From Afipia sp. GAS231 (GTDB lineage Bacteria > Pseudomonadota > Alphaproteobacteria > Rhizobiales > Xanthobacteraceae), in NCBI RefSeq assembly GCF_900103365.1, contig NZ_LT629703.1, positions 7,116,501-7,180,500 of the forward strand: a stretch of DNA of 64,000 nt, written 5' to 3'. The first letter of the stretch is position 1. The number at the start of each line of letters is the position of its first letter. Both the position numbers and the translations under genes were made by a program. The notes beneath the pieces are model-generated. The model worked only from the letters and a program-made list of their open reading frames with translations, did not search any database and was not told the DNA's origin. Below are positions 45,223 through 55,234 of this stretch, one piece after another.

Positions 45223-45678
45223 TCATTTGTTGTAATAGGCGACGTCGTTGCGGGCCTGCTGATAGGTGCTTTCGAGATAGAGCGGGCTTTCCTTGGCCGC
45301 CCGCGCCACCGCCCGCACGCAGCGGTCCCAGTAATCGGTGCTGTCGACGACGAAATATTTGAAGCAGGCGTCCTCGAACCGCACGGCTGCGATGATGGCT
45401 TGTTTGATGTCTGCGTCGCTGGCGCGGGGCTGGGCTGATTTCAGATGAATGAAGGCCGGGCCCTCGTGAGCGAAATCGCGATCGTGGCGCATGTTGGCGG
45501 CCTGTTCCGACGGGGACATGGCGCGAAAGGCCCGCACCTGTTCAGATGTCGGTCGCCCCTCCAGCGTATCCAGCCGGTACCGCCGTCGCCACACAGCGTA
45601 CGCCGCGTCCTGCAGCGGCAGCAGGGCAGCTTCGGCAATGATCGCCGCGATCTCTGCGCTGATGTCTTGGACTGTCAT
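45223..45678 (-). CDS. Hypothetical protein, 151 aa
   Basis: ATG at 45678. Alpha-helical, acidic to neutral, with no signal peptide. The N-terminus MTVQDISAEIAAIIAEAALL and the C-terminus (DYWDRCVRAVARAAKESPLY, LESTYQQARNDVAYYNK) have heptad-like patterns. I recognise no family. It stands alone between the Sel1-repeat gene and the ABC-F gene, with repeat copy B2 at its end. Confidence 0.6.
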   Translation of the reverse strand: MTVQDISAEIAAIIAEAALLPLQDAAYAVWRRRYRLDTLEGRPTSEQVRAFRAMSPSEQAANMRHDRDFAHEGPAFIHLKSAQPRASDADIKQAIIAAVRFEDACFKYFVVDSTDYWDRCVRAVARAAKESPLYLESTYQQARNDVAYYNK

Positions 45679-45866
45679 GCGGGTTGGTCGGCCTGATACG
45701 GCGCGAGGTTCGCGCAGGCATCAGGCTCTCATGGGCTGAAAAATAGGCCGTTCGGAAGCTGGATCGGGCCAATATCGGCCCTATTCCCGCACAGGCCGGA
45801 ATTGGCTTCCACCTGCGCGCCACATGGAATAAGAGCGGCCAAACGAATTCCTCTTTTCAGGCCCCC

Positions 45867-47489
45867 ATGATCCGTCTCGATAACGTCAGCAAGCAAGTCG
45901 GTCACCAGATTCTCTTCATCGAAGCCTCCGCGGCGCTCCAGAAGGGCGAGAAGATCGGCCTGGTCGGCCCCAACGGGGCCGGCAAGACCACGCTGTTCCG
46001 GATGATTTCGGGCCAGGAACCACCAGACGAAGGCCAGGTGTCGCTCGATCGCGGCATCACCATCGGCTATTTCAGCCAGGACGTCGGCGAGATGTCGGGC
46101 CGCAGCGCCGTGGCCGAGGTCATGGACGGCGCCGGCCCGGTCAGTATCGTGGCGGCCGAGCTGAAGGAGCTCGAGACCGCGATGGCCGATCCCGATCGCG
46201 CCGACGAGATGGACGAGATCATCGCGCGCTATGGCGAAGTGCAGGGCCGCTTCGAGGAGCTCGACGGCTACGCGCTCGACGGCCGGGCGCGCGAGGCCTT
46301 GTCGGGCCTCGGCTTCAGCCAGGAAATGATGGAGGGCGATGTCGGCGCGCTGTCGGGCGGCTGGAAGATGCGCGTCGCGCTGGCGCGGATTCTGCTGATG
46401 CGTCCCGACGTCATGCTGCTCGACGAACCGAGCAACCATCTCGATCTGGAGAGCCTGATCTGGCTCGAGCAGTTTCTGAAGGGATATGAAGGCGCGTTGC
46501 TGATGACCTCGCACGACCGCGAGTTCATCAACCGCATCATCAACAAGGTCGTTGAGATCGACGGCGGCACGCTAACGACGTTTTCCGGCAATTATGAATT
46601 CTACGAGCAGCAGCGCGCGCTGAACGAGAAGCAGCAGCAGGCCCAGTTCGAGCGCCAGCAGGCGATGCTCGCCAAGGAGATCAAGTTCATCGAGCGCTTC
46701 AAGGCGCGCGCGTCGCATGCGGCGCAGGTGCAGAGCCGGGTCAAGAAGCTCGACAAGATCGAGAGGGTCGAGCCGCCGAAGCGCCGCCAGACGGTCGCCT
46801 TCGAATTCCTGCCGGCGCCGCGCTCGGGCGAGGATGTCGTCAGCCTGAAGAACGTGCACAAGGGTTATGGCAGCCGCAGCATCTATGAGGGCCTCGACTT
46901 CATGATCCGCCGCCGCGAGCGGTGGTGCGTGATGGGCATCAACGGCGCCGGCAAGTCGACGCTGCTGAAGCTGGTGGCGGGCTCGACCGAACCCGACGAC
47001 GGCACGGTAGCGATCGGCGGCAGCGTCAAGATGGGCTACTTCGCCCAGCACGCAATGGACCTGCTCGACGGCGAGCGCACCGTGTTCCAGTGGCTGGAAG
47101 ATTCGTTTCCTCAAGCGGGCCAGGGTAGCTTACGCGCGCTGGCCGGCTGCTTCGGCTTTTCCGGTGACGACGTCGAGAAGAAATGCCGGGTGCTGTCGGG
47201 CGGCGAGAAGGCGCGGCTGGTGATGGCCCACATGCTGTTCGACCCGCCGAATTTCCTGGTGCTGGACGAGCCGACCAACCATCTGGATCTCGCGACCAAG
47301 GAAATGCTGATCAACGCGCTCGCCGAGTTCGAAGGCACCATGCTGTTCGTTTCGCATGACCGGCATTTTCTGGCGGCCCTCTCCAACCGCGTGCTGGAGC
47401 TGACGCCCGAAGGCATTCACCAGTTTGGCGGCGGCTATTCGGAATACGTCGCGCGCACCGGCCAGGAAGCGCCGGGGTTGAGGAGCTAA
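45867..47489 (+). CDS. ABC-F family ATPase
   Basis: 540 residues with two ABC domains and no membrane part. Walker A: VGPNGAGKTTLFRMISGQEP and INGAGKSTLLKLVAGSTEPD. Signatures: LSGGWKMRVALARILLMRPD and LSGGEKARLVMAHMLFDPPN. The interdomain linker is charged and helical (NEKQQQAQFERQQAMLAKEI), as in ABC-F ribosome factors. These proteins act on stalled or initiating ribosomes; the exact EttA/Uup/YbiT class is not settled here. The stop overlaps the end of a toxin pseudogene on the other strand. Confidence 0.9.
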   Translation: MIRLDNVSKQVGHQILFIEASAALQKGEKIGLVGPNGAGKTTLFRMISGQEPPDEGQVSLDRGITIGYFSQDVGEMSGRSAVAEVMDGAGPVSIVAAELKELETAMADPDRADEMDEIIARYGEVQGRFEELDGYALDGRAREALSGLGFSQEMMEGDVGALSGGWKMRVALARILLMRPDVMLLDEPSNHLDLESLIWLEQFLKGYEGALLMTSHDREFINRIINKVVEIDGGTLTTFSGNYEFYEQQRALNEKQQQAQFERQQAMLAKEIKFIERFKARASHAAQVQSRVKKLDKIERVEPPKRRQTVAFEFLPAPRSGEDVVSLKNVHKGYGSRSIYEGLDFMIRRRERWCVMGINGAGKSTLLKLVAGSTEPDDGTVAIGGSVKMGYFAQHAMDLLDGERTVFQWLEDSFPQAGQGSLRALAGCFGFSGDDVEKKCRVLSGGEKARLVMAHMLFDPPNFLVLDEPTNHLDLATKEMLINALAEFEGTMLFVSHDRHFLAALSNRVLELTPEGIHQFGGGYSEYVARTGQEAPGLRS

Positions 47490-47740
47490 CCGATCAATCT
47501 GTCGTAGTCGGCATGTGAGCCGATCCAGAACCAGAGGTAGCCGTCATCGACCTCAACGGCGAGTGCGCGGTAGCGCAGACCGACACGAACGGACCACTAG
47601 CGTCCGACTTGCTTGAATTGCAGCGACGGATGGCGCGGATCGTCCTTCAGAAGTGCATAGTTTGCGTCGGCTAGCTTGCGAACCGCGAGCGGTAAAGCCT
47701 CGTAGGCTGCCCAGAATTTCTCTGAAGCAAAGTGCCTCAC
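47486..47740 (-). pseudogene. RelE/ParE-type toxin interrupted by an internal amber codon
   Basis: The frame starts at GTG 47740, overlapping the antitoxin stop as GTGA, and reads VRHFASEKFWAAYEALPLAV ... HPSLQFKQVGR, then TAG at 47597-47599 (codon 48), then WSVRVGLRYRALAVEVDDGY ... ADYDRLIG and TAG at 47486-47488. Ignoring the amber gives a full 84-codon toxin with the normal GR-x-WSVRVG core. A single base change would explain the stop. Toxins of this family are ribosome-dependent mRNA interferases or gyrase poisons. Confidence 0.8.
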
Positions 47741-47937
47741 AGGTCGCGCGAGCGTCCGCCGCGGTGCGCAGCCAATGCCTCATCCGCGAGCGCGTCGAGT
47801 TTGCCGGAGCGAGCGTCACGCTCGATAGCGGCATCGAATTGCTGGGCATCGAATGCCTCGAACCAGGCGCGGAAGCGCGCAAGCTCGGGGGGAGCAAGCT
47901 TCTCTACGGCCTTCTCAATATCTTCGGCGGTTGTCAT
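47737..47937 (-). CDS. Antitoxin of a type II toxin-antitoxin pair
   Basis: 66 residues from the ATG at 47937. The short helical product (TTAEDIEKAVEKLAPPELAR, then FRAWFEAFDAQQFDAAIERD, and a C-terminal ALAAHRGGRSRDL) matches the antitoxins that pair with RelE/ParE toxins. The C-terminal tail usually wraps the toxin. The coding region is intact while the toxin is interrupted, so the antitoxin may persist for DNA binding only. Confidence 0.78.
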   Translation of the reverse strand: MTTAEDIEKAVEKLAPPELARFRAWFEAFDAQQFDAAIERDARSGKLDALADEALAAHRGGRSRDL

Positions 47938-48075
47938 GCCGGAACAATAGCATTTGCCGTGAGCCGGGAAAAGGCGGTCATTTCCCGCTCGTGGTGCCGG
48001 GAAGCCTGTCTGGCTGCCCGGCTTGAACCACCGGATGCCGCCCGATACGCTCCCTGCAAAAATGTGGGAACAAGA

Positions 48076-48951
48076 ATGAAGCAGCTCAGGATCGGCGACA
48101 TCACCATCGACGCGGTGATCGAGCGCGAGGGGCCGTGGCGGCGGCCGCAGGATTTCTTCCCGGCCTATGACGACGCGGTTTTCAAGCATCACCTCGCCGG
48201 CATGGAGCCGGAGATGTTCGACATCGCCTCCGGCAAGATCTTCATCACCTACCAGACCTTCGTGGTTCGCACGCCGCGCTACACCATCCTGGTCGATACC
48301 TGCACCGGCGAGGACAAGGGTCATCCGGCGCCGTTCGATTTTCCCGGCAAGGAGCGTTGGCGCAACGAATTGTTCGCGCTCGGCGTCAGCTTCGAGCAGG
48401 TCGACTACGTCTTCTGCACCCACCTGCATATCGACCATACCGGATGGAACACGACGCTGCGCGACGGGCGCTGGGTGCCGACATTTCCCAACGCGAAGTA
48501 CATATTCCACAAGCGGGAATATGCCGCGTGGGAGGCGGAGCATGCCAAGGGTGCGAACCCGCCCGGCACGGTGTTTCGCGACAACTGCCTGCCGATCGTG
48601 GAAGCGGGGCAAGCGGTACTGGTCGACGACGACTATGCGCTCGACGATACCGTCACGCTGACGCCGACGCCGGGGCATTCGCCCTGCCATTGCTGCGTTA
48701 ACATCTTCTCGAAGGGCAAGCGCGCGGTGGTGGCCGGCGACCTCATGCATCACGCAATCCAGTGCCGCGAGCCGGACTGGTCGGCGAAGCCCGACTGGGA
48801 TCCGAAGCAATCGGCGGTTTCGCGCCGGAAGTTCTTTGCCTCGGTGGCCGGTACCGACACGCTGATCCTGCCGGTTCATTTTCCAGCGCCGACGGTCGGT
48901 CTCATCACCGCGGACGGCGATCGGTTCGACTACCGGTTCAAGCGCGACTAG
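48076..48951 (+). CDS. MBL-fold metallo-hydrolase
   Basis: 291 residues from the ATG at 48076. The longer upstream frame runs antisense to the toxin-antitoxin genes. The metal motif reads VFCTHLHIDHTGWNTTLRDG (HxHxDH), with a third histidine in LTPTPGHSPCHCCVN and an Asp in AVVAGDLMHHAIQCRE. The last His lies in LILPVHFPAPTVG. It belongs to the hydrolase group near quorum-quenching lactonases and related enzymes. Cytosolic; substrate unknown. Confidence 0.87.
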   Translation: MKQLRIGDITIDAVIEREGPWRRPQDFFPAYDDAVFKHHLAGMEPEMFDIASGKIFITYQTFVVRTPRYTILVDTCTGEDKGHPAPFDFPGKERWRNELFALGVSFEQVDYVFCTHLHIDHTGWNTTLRDGRWVPTFPNAKYIFHKREYAAWEAEHAKGANPPGTVFRDNCLPIVEAGQAVLVDDDYALDDTVTLTPTPGHSPCHCCVNIFSKGKRAVVAGDLMHHAIQCREPDWSAKPDWDPKQSAVSRRKFFASVAGTDTLILPVHFPAPTVGLITADGDRFDYRFKRD

Positions 48952-49036
48952 CAGGCGAGGCATGCACCCCTTGCCATCGCGTCCGCGCGCTGGTTTCCTG
49001 CCGTGATCGAAATCCCGCCGAAGAGGATACCGTGCC

Positions 49037-50671
49037 ATGCCTGACAACGCCGCCTTTGACTACATCGTGGTCGGCGCGGGTTCGGCCGGCGCGGTGGTGG
49101 CGAGCCGGCTGAGTGAAAGCGGCGCCTATCGCGTGCTGCTGCTGGAAGCCGGCACCAAGGGATCGAGCCACTTCTGGGCGCGGGTGCCGGTCGGCACCTC
49201 CAAGATGATCGACGATCCCGCGGTGAACTGGTGCTACAAGTCCGAACCCGATGAAGGTTCGGGCGGACGCCGCATCGACGTGCCGCGCGGCAAGATGATG
49301 GGCGGATCGAGTTCAATCAACGGCATGGTCTATATGCGCGGCCAGGCGCAGGACTACGACCACTGGGCCCAGCTCGGCAACCGCGGCTGGAGTTATCAGG
49401 ACGTGCTGCCGATTTTCCGCAAGATGGAACGTTACGAGGGCGGCTCGGACAAGTTTCGCGGCCGCAACGGGCTGCTGCGGGTGACCGATACGCCGCGGAA
49501 TAAAGTGCCGCTGCTGGAAAAGATCATCGAGGCCGCCGGCCGCATCGGCCTGCCGTTCAATCCGGACCTGAATGGTGAGACCCAGGAAGGCGTCGGCATG
49601 TCGCAGGTCACGATATCAGGCGGCAAGCGCCAGAGCACCGCGGTCTGCTATCTCGATCCGGTGCGCGGACGGCCGAACTTGGTCATCGAGCAAGGCGCGA
49701 TGGCGGAAGCGCTGATCCTGGAAGGCAAGCGCTGCGTCGGCGTGCGCTATTCGGTCCAGGGTGTTCGTCGCGAGGCGCTTGCGACGCGCGAAGTGATCGT
49801 CTCCGGCGGTGCGATCAACTCGCCGAAGTTGCTGGAGTTGTCCGGCATCGGCCGAGGCGAATTGCTGCGTGCGCGCGGGATCAAACCGGTTCACGAGCTG
49901 CCGGGTGTCGGCGAGAATTTGCGCGATCATTATTCGCCGCGGATCAAGTTTGCGATCAAAGAGCGTAACCTCACCTTCAACGACAATGCACGCGGCTGGC
50001 GGCTGGCGCGCGAGGCGCTGAAATACGCGCTGTTCGGTACCGGATTTCTGGCCTGGACCGCGGTCCCGATCCGGATCTATTTCCGCACCCGGGAGGGACT
50101 GGAGACTCCGGATGCGACGATTTCGATCCTGCCGTTCCTGTACGAGATGATCGGCCGCCAGCGGCGCGTTGCGAAGCGCCAGGGCATCACCATGAACGCC
50201 AACGTGCTGCGCTCGGAAAGCACCGGCTCCATCCACATCAAATCGGCTGATCCCGCCGAGCCGCCGGCGATCCGCTTCAATTTCCTCTCCACCGAGCATG
50301 ACCGCGCCGGCATCGTCGCCGTGATCCGCAAGGGCCGCGAGCTGATGGCAACGTCGCCGCTGAAGGAGGTCACCGGTGAGGAGATCGCGCCCGGCGTCAA
50401 GCTGCAGAGCGACGACGAACTGCTTGACTGGGTTCGCAACAACGCCGAGACCACCTATCATCCCGTCGGCACCTGCAAAATGGGCTCGGACGCGATGGCG
50501 GTGGTCAACAGCGAATTGCGGGTGCACGGGATCGAGGGCCTGTGCGTGGCGGATGCGTCGATCATGCCGACATTGACCAGCGGCAACACCAACGCGCCGG
50601 CCATCATGATCGGCGAAAAATGCGCCGAGATGGTGCTGGCGCAAGCAGCAAGCCGCAAGGCGGCGGCGTAA
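49037..50671 (+). CDS. GMC family flavoprotein oxidoreductase
   Basis: 544 residues. The FAD-binding Rossmann motif is FDYIVVGAGSAGAVVASRLS and the second GMC signature includes GGSSSINGMVYMRGQAQDYD. The catalytic His/Asn region lies in ETTYHPVGTCKMGSDAMAV with NTNAPAIMIGEKCAEM near the end. It resembles choline dehydrogenase and related alcohol dehydrogenases. The nitroreductase and acyl-CoA dehydrogenase that follow on the same strand suggest a degradative operon. The alcohol substrate is unknown. Confidence 0.92.
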   Translation: MPDNAAFDYIVVGAGSAGAVVASRLSESGAYRVLLLEAGTKGSSHFWARVPVGTSKMIDDPAVNWCYKSEPDEGSGGRRIDVPRGKMMGGSSSINGMVYMRGQAQDYDHWAQLGNRGWSYQDVLPIFRKMERYEGGSDKFRGRNGLLRVTDTPRNKVPLLEKIIEAAGRIGLPFNPDLNGETQEGVGMSQVTISGGKRQSTAVCYLDPVRGRPNLVIEQGAMAEALILEGKRCVGVRYSVQGVRREALATREVIVSGGAINSPKLLELSGIGRGELLRARGIKPVHELPGVGENLRDHYSPRIKFAIKERNLTFNDNARGWRLAREALKYALFGTGFLAWTAVPIRIYFRTREGLETPDATISILPFLYEMIGRQRRVAKRQGITMNANVLRSESTGSIHIKSADPAEPPAIRFNFLSTEHDRAGIVAVIRKGRELMATSPLKEVTGEEIAPGVKLQSDDELLDWVRNNAETTYHPVGTCKMGSDAMAVVNSELRVHGIEGLCVADASIMPTLTSGNTNAPAIMIGEKCAEMVLAQAASRKAAA

Positions 50672-50694
50672 CAACGCAGCGATGGGAGAGAGAC

Positions 50695-51405
50695 TTGGGA
50701 TTGCAGGACGCCTCGCAGATGCAACGAATGGATTTCGAAACGCTGGTGCAGACGCGCAAGAGCGTGCGCGGCTTCAAGAAGCAGGCGGTGGCTCGTGCGG
50801 TCATTGAGGACATTATCGAGGTCGCCAAGCGTGCGCCGTCGTCGATGAACACCCAGCCCTGGCATATCCACGTGCTGACCGGCGAGCCGCTTGAGGAGGT
50901 CCGCCGCCGCAACATGGAAGAGATGATGGCCGGCGCCAAGCCGAAGCGCGACATTGTCAGCCACGGGGAATACCAGGGGGTCCATCGCGGCCGGCAGGTC
51001 GATGTTGCCAAGAAACTGTTCGCGGTGATGGGGATCGCGCGTGACGACAAGCCGATGCGGCAGGATTGGGTGCTGCGCGGCTTCCGCCAGTTCGATGCGC
51101 CGGTCTCGCTGGTGCTGACCTACGACCGTATTCTGGATCCCGGCGCGGTGTGTCACTTCGATCTCGGCGCCCTCTGCTACGGCCTGGTGCTGGCCGCGTG
51201 GGACCGCGGGCTCGGCAGTGTCATCAACGGGCAAGGCATCACCCGCTCGGATATCGTGCGCGAGGTCGCAGCGATCCCCGAGGAAGAGGTCATCATGACC
51301 TGCGTCGCGATGGGATATCCCGACGACAGTTTTCCGGCCAATTCCGTCCGCTCCGATCGCGAGCCGAACGGCGATTTCGTACGCTATGTCGGCTTTGAGG
51401 ACTGA
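50695..51405 (+). CDS. Nitroreductase family protein
   Basis: 236 residues with a TTG start at 50695, which has GGGAGAG 7 bases upstream; ATGs at 50719 and 50728 are alternatives. The FMN-binding fold shows FETLVQTRKSVRGFKKQAVA, KRAPSSMNTQPWHIHVLTGE and AAWDRGLGSVINGQGI. These dimeric enzymes reduce nitro groups or quinones, or dehydrogenate ring systems. It lies 23 bases after the GMC gene and 12 before the acyl-CoA dehydrogenase. Confidence 0.86.
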   Translation: MGLQDASQMQRMDFETLVQTRKSVRGFKKQAVARAVIEDIIEVAKRAPSSMNTQPWHIHVLTGEPLEEVRRRNMEEMMAGAKPKRDIVSHGEYQGVHRGRQVDVAKKLFAVMGIARDDKPMRQDWVLRGFRQFDAPVSLVLTYDRILDPGAVCHFDLGALCYGLVLAAWDRGLGSVINGQGITRSDIVREVAAIPEEEVIMTCVAMGYPDDSFPANSVRSDREPNGDFVRYVGFED

Positions 51406-51417
51406 GAGGCACTTCCT

Positions 51418-52578
51418 ATGACGACTTCTGAAGAGACCGCGATGATCCGCGACACCGTCGCGCGTTTCGTCGATCGCGAGCTGATTCCGCTCGAACCGCA
51501 TTACCTGAAGTCCAAACTGCCCGGCGGCGGCCACGACGGACTGACGGATGCGCATTGGCAGCGGCTGCGCACGGTCTCCAAGGACTTGGGATTGTGGGGC
51601 CTCGACGCGCCTGAAGATCTCGGCGGCCACGACCTGCCGGCGCGAACCATGGCGGCGGTACACGAGGAACTGGGGCGCAGCTGCGTGCCATTCGTGCTGC
51701 CGCCGGACTCGCCGAACCTGCGGATGCTGCAAGCGGTCGGCACCGAGGCGCAGAAGAAGAGTTACATGCAGCCCTACATCGAAGGGCGGATGGTGTCGGC
51801 GATTGCGATCTCCGAACCGGGCGCCGGCGGCGATCCGGCTGCGATGAAGACGCGCGCGGTAAAGGACGGCGACCAATGGGTACTGAACGGACGCAAGATC
51901 TGGATCAGCAACGCCCGCGCCGCCGATTTCGTCATCGTCATGGCCCGCGTCGGCAACGACGCGCGGCAGGGCGGCATCACCTCCTTCATCGTCGAGAAAG
52001 GCACGCCCGGCTTTATCGTTGAACGCGAAATCCCGATGATCGGCGGCCACACGACCTTTGAGGTCGTGTTCGAGGACTGCCGTATCCCCGAAGGGGCCGT
52101 GCTTGGCGAAATCGGCAAGGGCTATGCGCCGATGCAGTTGCGGCTGCGCACGCGGCGGCTTGAAATGGGATCGACCTGCATCGGCATTGCCCGGCGCGCC
52201 CGCGACATGCTGTGCGAACATGCGAAGCAGCGCGAGACCTTTGGCGTCAAACTCGCCGAGCGCCAGGCGGTCCAGTGGTGGGTATCTGATATTTCCACCC
52301 GCATCCATGCATGCCGGCTGATGGTGCAGGACGCGGCCGACAAGACCGACCGCGGCGAGGACGTCAAGCAGGAGGCGTCGATGATCAAGGTGTTCGCGAC
52401 CGAGATGGCCTATGAAGCCTGCGATCACGCCATGCAAACGCTCGGCGCGCTCGGCATGACCCTGGAAATTCCGCTTCAAGCGCTCTGGCAGAAGGCGCGG
52501 GTGATGCGGATGTACGAGGGGCCGAGCGAGGTCCATCGTCAGGCGATCGCCCGGCGCGTGCTGGGGCTGCGCGGATAG
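51418..52578 (+). CDS. Acyl-CoA dehydrogenase
   Basis: 386 residues, the usual length. Signature regions include AIAISEPGAGGDPAAMKTRA, WVLNGRKIWISNARAADFVI and the C-terminal MRMYEGPSEVHRQAIARRVL with a conserved glutamate that fits the catalytic base region. FAD enzyme forming a trans-2-enoyl-CoA. It completes the GMC/nitroreductase/ACAD run; together they would oxidise an alcohol, reduce or dehydrogenate an intermediate, and desaturate a CoA ester. Confidence 0.92.
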   Translation: MTTSEETAMIRDTVARFVDRELIPLEPHYLKSKLPGGGHDGLTDAHWQRLRTVSKDLGLWGLDAPEDLGGHDLPARTMAAVHEELGRSCVPFVLPPDSPNLRMLQAVGTEAQKKSYMQPYIEGRMVSAIAISEPGAGGDPAAMKTRAVKDGDQWVLNGRKIWISNARAADFVIVMARVGNDARQGGITSFIVEKGTPGFIVEREIPMIGGHTTFEVVFEDCRIPEGAVLGEIGKGYAPMQLRLRTRRLEMGSTCIGIARRARDMLCEHAKQRETFGVKLAERQAVQWWVSDISTRIHACRLMVQDAADKTDRGEDVKQEASMIKVFATEMAYEACDHAMQTLGALGMTLEIPLQALWQKARVMRMYEGPSEVHRQAIARRVLGLRG

Positions 52579-52610
52579 CGCGGCCCGGGCTTCGGGTCAG
52601 CCCGGCCTCC

Positions 52611-54695
52611 TCAGGCGGCGCGGACTTCCGACAGGAACCGGTTGACCTGTCCGGCCAAATCCTTGGACTGCGACGACAATTGCTCGGCCGCGCCCAGCAC
52701 CTGCTGCGCGGCGGAGCCGGTCTCGTCGGCCGCCTTCTGCACACCCGAGATGTTGGAATTGACCTCGCTGGTGCCGCGCGCGGCTTCCTGGACGCTGCGG
52801 GAAATTTCCCTGGTCGCCGAACCCTGTTCCTCGATCGCAGCCGCGATCGCGGTGCCGATCTGGTCGATCTCGCCGATCACGTTGGCGACGTTTTGAATCG
52901 CCGTCACCGTCTCGTCGCTCGCCGACTGGATGGCAGCGATCTGCTCGGAGATTTCGGTGGTCGCCTTCGCGGTCTGGCCGGCCAGCGATTTGACTTCGGA
53001 AGCCACAACCGCAAAGCCGCGTCCGGCATCGCCGGCGCGCGCGGCCTCGATGGTCGCATTCAGCGCCAGCAGGTTGGTCTGCGCCGCGATGCTCTGGATC
53101 AGCGTCACGACGTCGCCGATCTTCTGGGCGCCTTCCGCCAGCGAACGCGCGGTATCGCCGGTGCGGCGGGCGTTCTCGACCGCACGCGCCGCGATCTCGG
53201 TGGACTGCGCGACCTGACGGCCGATCTCCGAGATCGAAGAGGTGAGTTCCTCAGTGGCGCTTGCCACTGTCTGGACGTTGGTCGAGGTCTGGGTCGAGGC
53301 CGCGGCGACGACGGCGGCCTGGCGGTTGGTGGCGGTCGCGGTCGAGGACATCGACTGCGCGGTGTCCTCCATCACGGAGGAGGCCGCCGACAGCCCGCCG
53401 ACCAGTTCGATTACCTTGGCTTCGAACGCGCGGGTCAGTTCGTCGAGCACCTGCGCGCGCCGCATCTTGCCGTCGCTCTCGACGGCCTTCTCGGCGGCGA
53501 GACGTTCGGCCTCGATCATGTTGTCCTTGAAGACGCGGACCGCAGCCGCCATCGCGCCGATCTCGTCGCCACGCGCGGCGCCGGAAACCTCATCGGTCAT
53601 GTCGCCGCTGGCGAGCCGCGACATGGTGGCGGTGAGGTCGACGATCGGCTTGCAGACGCGGCGGCGCACCATCACGATCATGCCGGCGCTTGCCGCGACG
53701 ACGGCGATCAGGCCTGCCAGCGCCACGATGAAACTGAATCGTGCGGAGGAATATGCGTCGCCGAGAATATGTTCGGCGTTGTCGTAGAAGGCGTCGCGCA
53801 CGGTGATGATCGCGCCGAGACCGCGCTGCGATTCCACGAAGTAGGTGTCGAGGTCGTGTTCGTACTTGCCGGTTACAGCACCTTCCTTCGCGAACTTCAG
53901 CTCCTTGCCGAAACTGTCGACATAGACGTCGTTCATCTTGGCGAGCGCCGCAGAAATATTGGCCGGGGTGGCAGGGTTGTTGCGCAGGTCCTGCAACGAC
54001 ATCAGGATCTGGTCGTTGCGGCCCTGTGACCGGCTCAGATCCAGCTTTTCGACGTCTGTCGCCGCGCGCTTGGCGCCGACGAGGTTCTTGTGCAGGCTGG
54101 CATTGTAGCCGCCGACGTCGCGCAGGGTCCAGGCGATGTTGGCATAGCTCGCCTGCCGGTAGGCGTCGCCGTCGAGCTGGGCGATCTTGCGGACCTGCTC
54201 GTCGAGCAGCTTGGTCACGGCGGTGTTGAAGACGGCGTTGTCGGCGACGATCTTTTTGGCGGCGTCCTTGCGCGGCTCGGCCGGGCCGTCGAGGGCCTTG
54301 TCGATGCTGACGCGCAGCGCCGCGAACTGGGCGTTCAGCGCCTCGATCCCGCTGCCGACGGCCGCGCCGTCTTCGAGCGAGCCGGGCAGGGCATTGCGGA
54401 TCTGGTTCATTTTGGCCAGTGCGCCGTCGGTATCCCTGCGGTATTTTTCGTTCAGCTCGGTGCGCAGTTTTGGATCGATCGACGCCGGTCCGAGCAGCAG
54501 GTTGGTGGCAAAGCCGCGCTCCGGGTTCATGTAGCGCGGGATCTCGCCGACCGCCCGCACCACCGCAAGCCGGCTCTGCGCAACCGAGACCTTGTCCATC
54601 GTCTGGTATTTGGTCACCGCCACGTAGACGGCGAGGCCGCCGCCGACGGCGGACAGCGAAACGATGGCGGCGGTGAGAAGGGTGCCGATTTTCAT
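52611..54695 (-). CDS. Methyl-accepting chemotaxis protein
   Basis: 694 residues from the ATG at 54695 ([20 protein letters not shown] forms TM1). A periplasmic sensor of about 290 residues follows, then TM2 near residues 320-345, a HAMP stretch ([20 protein letters not shown]) and the MCP signalling coiled coil with tip [20 protein letters not shown]. The sensor domain is all-helical and has no recognised ligand class. The C-terminus has no CheR/CheB pentapeptide. It would transmit environmental signals to CheA. Confidence 0.93.
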   Translation of the reverse strand: MKIGTLLTAAIVSLSAVGGGLAVYVAVTKYQTMDKVSVAQSRLAVVRAVGEIPRYMNPERGFATNLLLGPASIDPKLRTELNEKYRRDTDGALAKMNQIRNALPGSLEDGAAVGSGIEALNAQFAALRVSIDKALDGPAEPRKDAAKKIVADNAVFNTAVTKLLDEQVRKIAQLDGDAYRQASYANIAWTLRDVGGYNASLHKNLVGAKRAATDVEKLDLSRSQGRNDQILMSLQDLRNNPATPANISAALAKMNDVYVDSFGKELKFAKEGAVTGKYEHDLDTYFVESQRGLGAIITVRDAFYDNAEHILGDAYSSARFSFIVALAGLIAVVAASAGMIVMVRRRVCKPIVDLTATMSRLASGDMTDEVSGAARGDEIGAMAAAVRVFKDNMIEAERLAAEKAVESDGKMRRAQVLDELTRAFEAKVIELVGGLSAASSVMEDTAQSMSSTATATNRQAAVVAAASTQTSTNVQTVASATEELTSSISEIGRQVAQSTEIAARAVENARRTGDTARSLAEGAQKIGDVVTLIQSIAAQTNLLALNATIEAARAGDAGRGFAVVASEVKSLAGQTAKATTEISEQIAAIQSASDETVTAIQNVANVIGEIDQIGTAIAAAIEEQGSATREISRSVQEAARGTSEVNSNISGVQKAADETGSAAQQVLGAAEQLSSQSKDLAGQVNRFLSEVRAA

Positions 54696-54862
54696 GGGAA
54701 TTGAGCCATTTGCGATGGAGAGGGAGCGCGAACAGCCATCATAGGTGGTGTGAATTAATCCGGGGTTTACGTTTGCGGCGGGGGCGGCGTGACACTGCCG
54801 CATGCGGCCGAACAATTCGGCGTTCGCAGCGGCATCGCTGCTACGACAGCGTTTCCCGCGTT

Positions 54863-55105
54863 TCAGTGTGTCTCGTCGTCAGTGCTTTTCGGTGCTGATT
54901 TGCGCTGCGGCTGTCCCGTGGAACCGGTCTCCTGACACGGCAATTCGGTCCACGATCCATCGGCGGCCATCTGGTAGGCGTGGCAGGAAGACGCAGCCGG
55001 CTGCTCGCCGGCTTTTTGCCCATCGGCATTCCGGGCGAGTGTCGGAGCCGCCAGCGCGAGAAGGCCAGCCGTTGAGGCGATGAAGAGGGCGTGACCGAAC
55101 CGCAT
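54863..55105 (-). CDS. Small secreted protein, 80 aa
   Basis: ATG at 55105 with GGAGA upstream. A signal peptide ([20 protein letters not shown]) and a short mature domain with two cysteines ([20 protein letters not shown]) followed by a charged tail. It looks like a small disulfide-containing periplasmic protein. Similar sized proteins occur in the window at 28349-28615, but I see no sequence similarity. Confidence 0.6.
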   Translation of the reverse strand: MRFGHALFIASTAGLLALAAPTLARNADGQKAGEQPAASSCHAYQMAADGSWTELPCQETGSTGQPQRKSAPKSTDDETH

Positions 55106-55234
55106 CGAAGTTCTCCGTCTTGGATGATGGGTAGTTCTCTTCCTAGAAAAGATTGTGGAATTTGTTTGATGGCATGAGTGTCGCACGGACGTTTGCTTAA
55201 CGATCCGCCAACGCGCGCCGGTTCCAGCCTGGCC

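Noticed and set aside
47653..48075. N-terminal extension of the MBL hydrolase
   Set aside because: Runs antisense to the antitoxin and toxin genes and lacks similarity; the ATG at 48076 fits the family start.
50458..52536. 692-codon open frame opposite the nitroreductase and acyl-CoA dehydrogenase
   Set aside because: It spans three genes in antisense and has no domain.
52680..54029. 449-codon open frame opposite the chemoreceptor
   Set aside because: Gly/Arg/Asp-rich mirror of the coiled-coil coding sequence.
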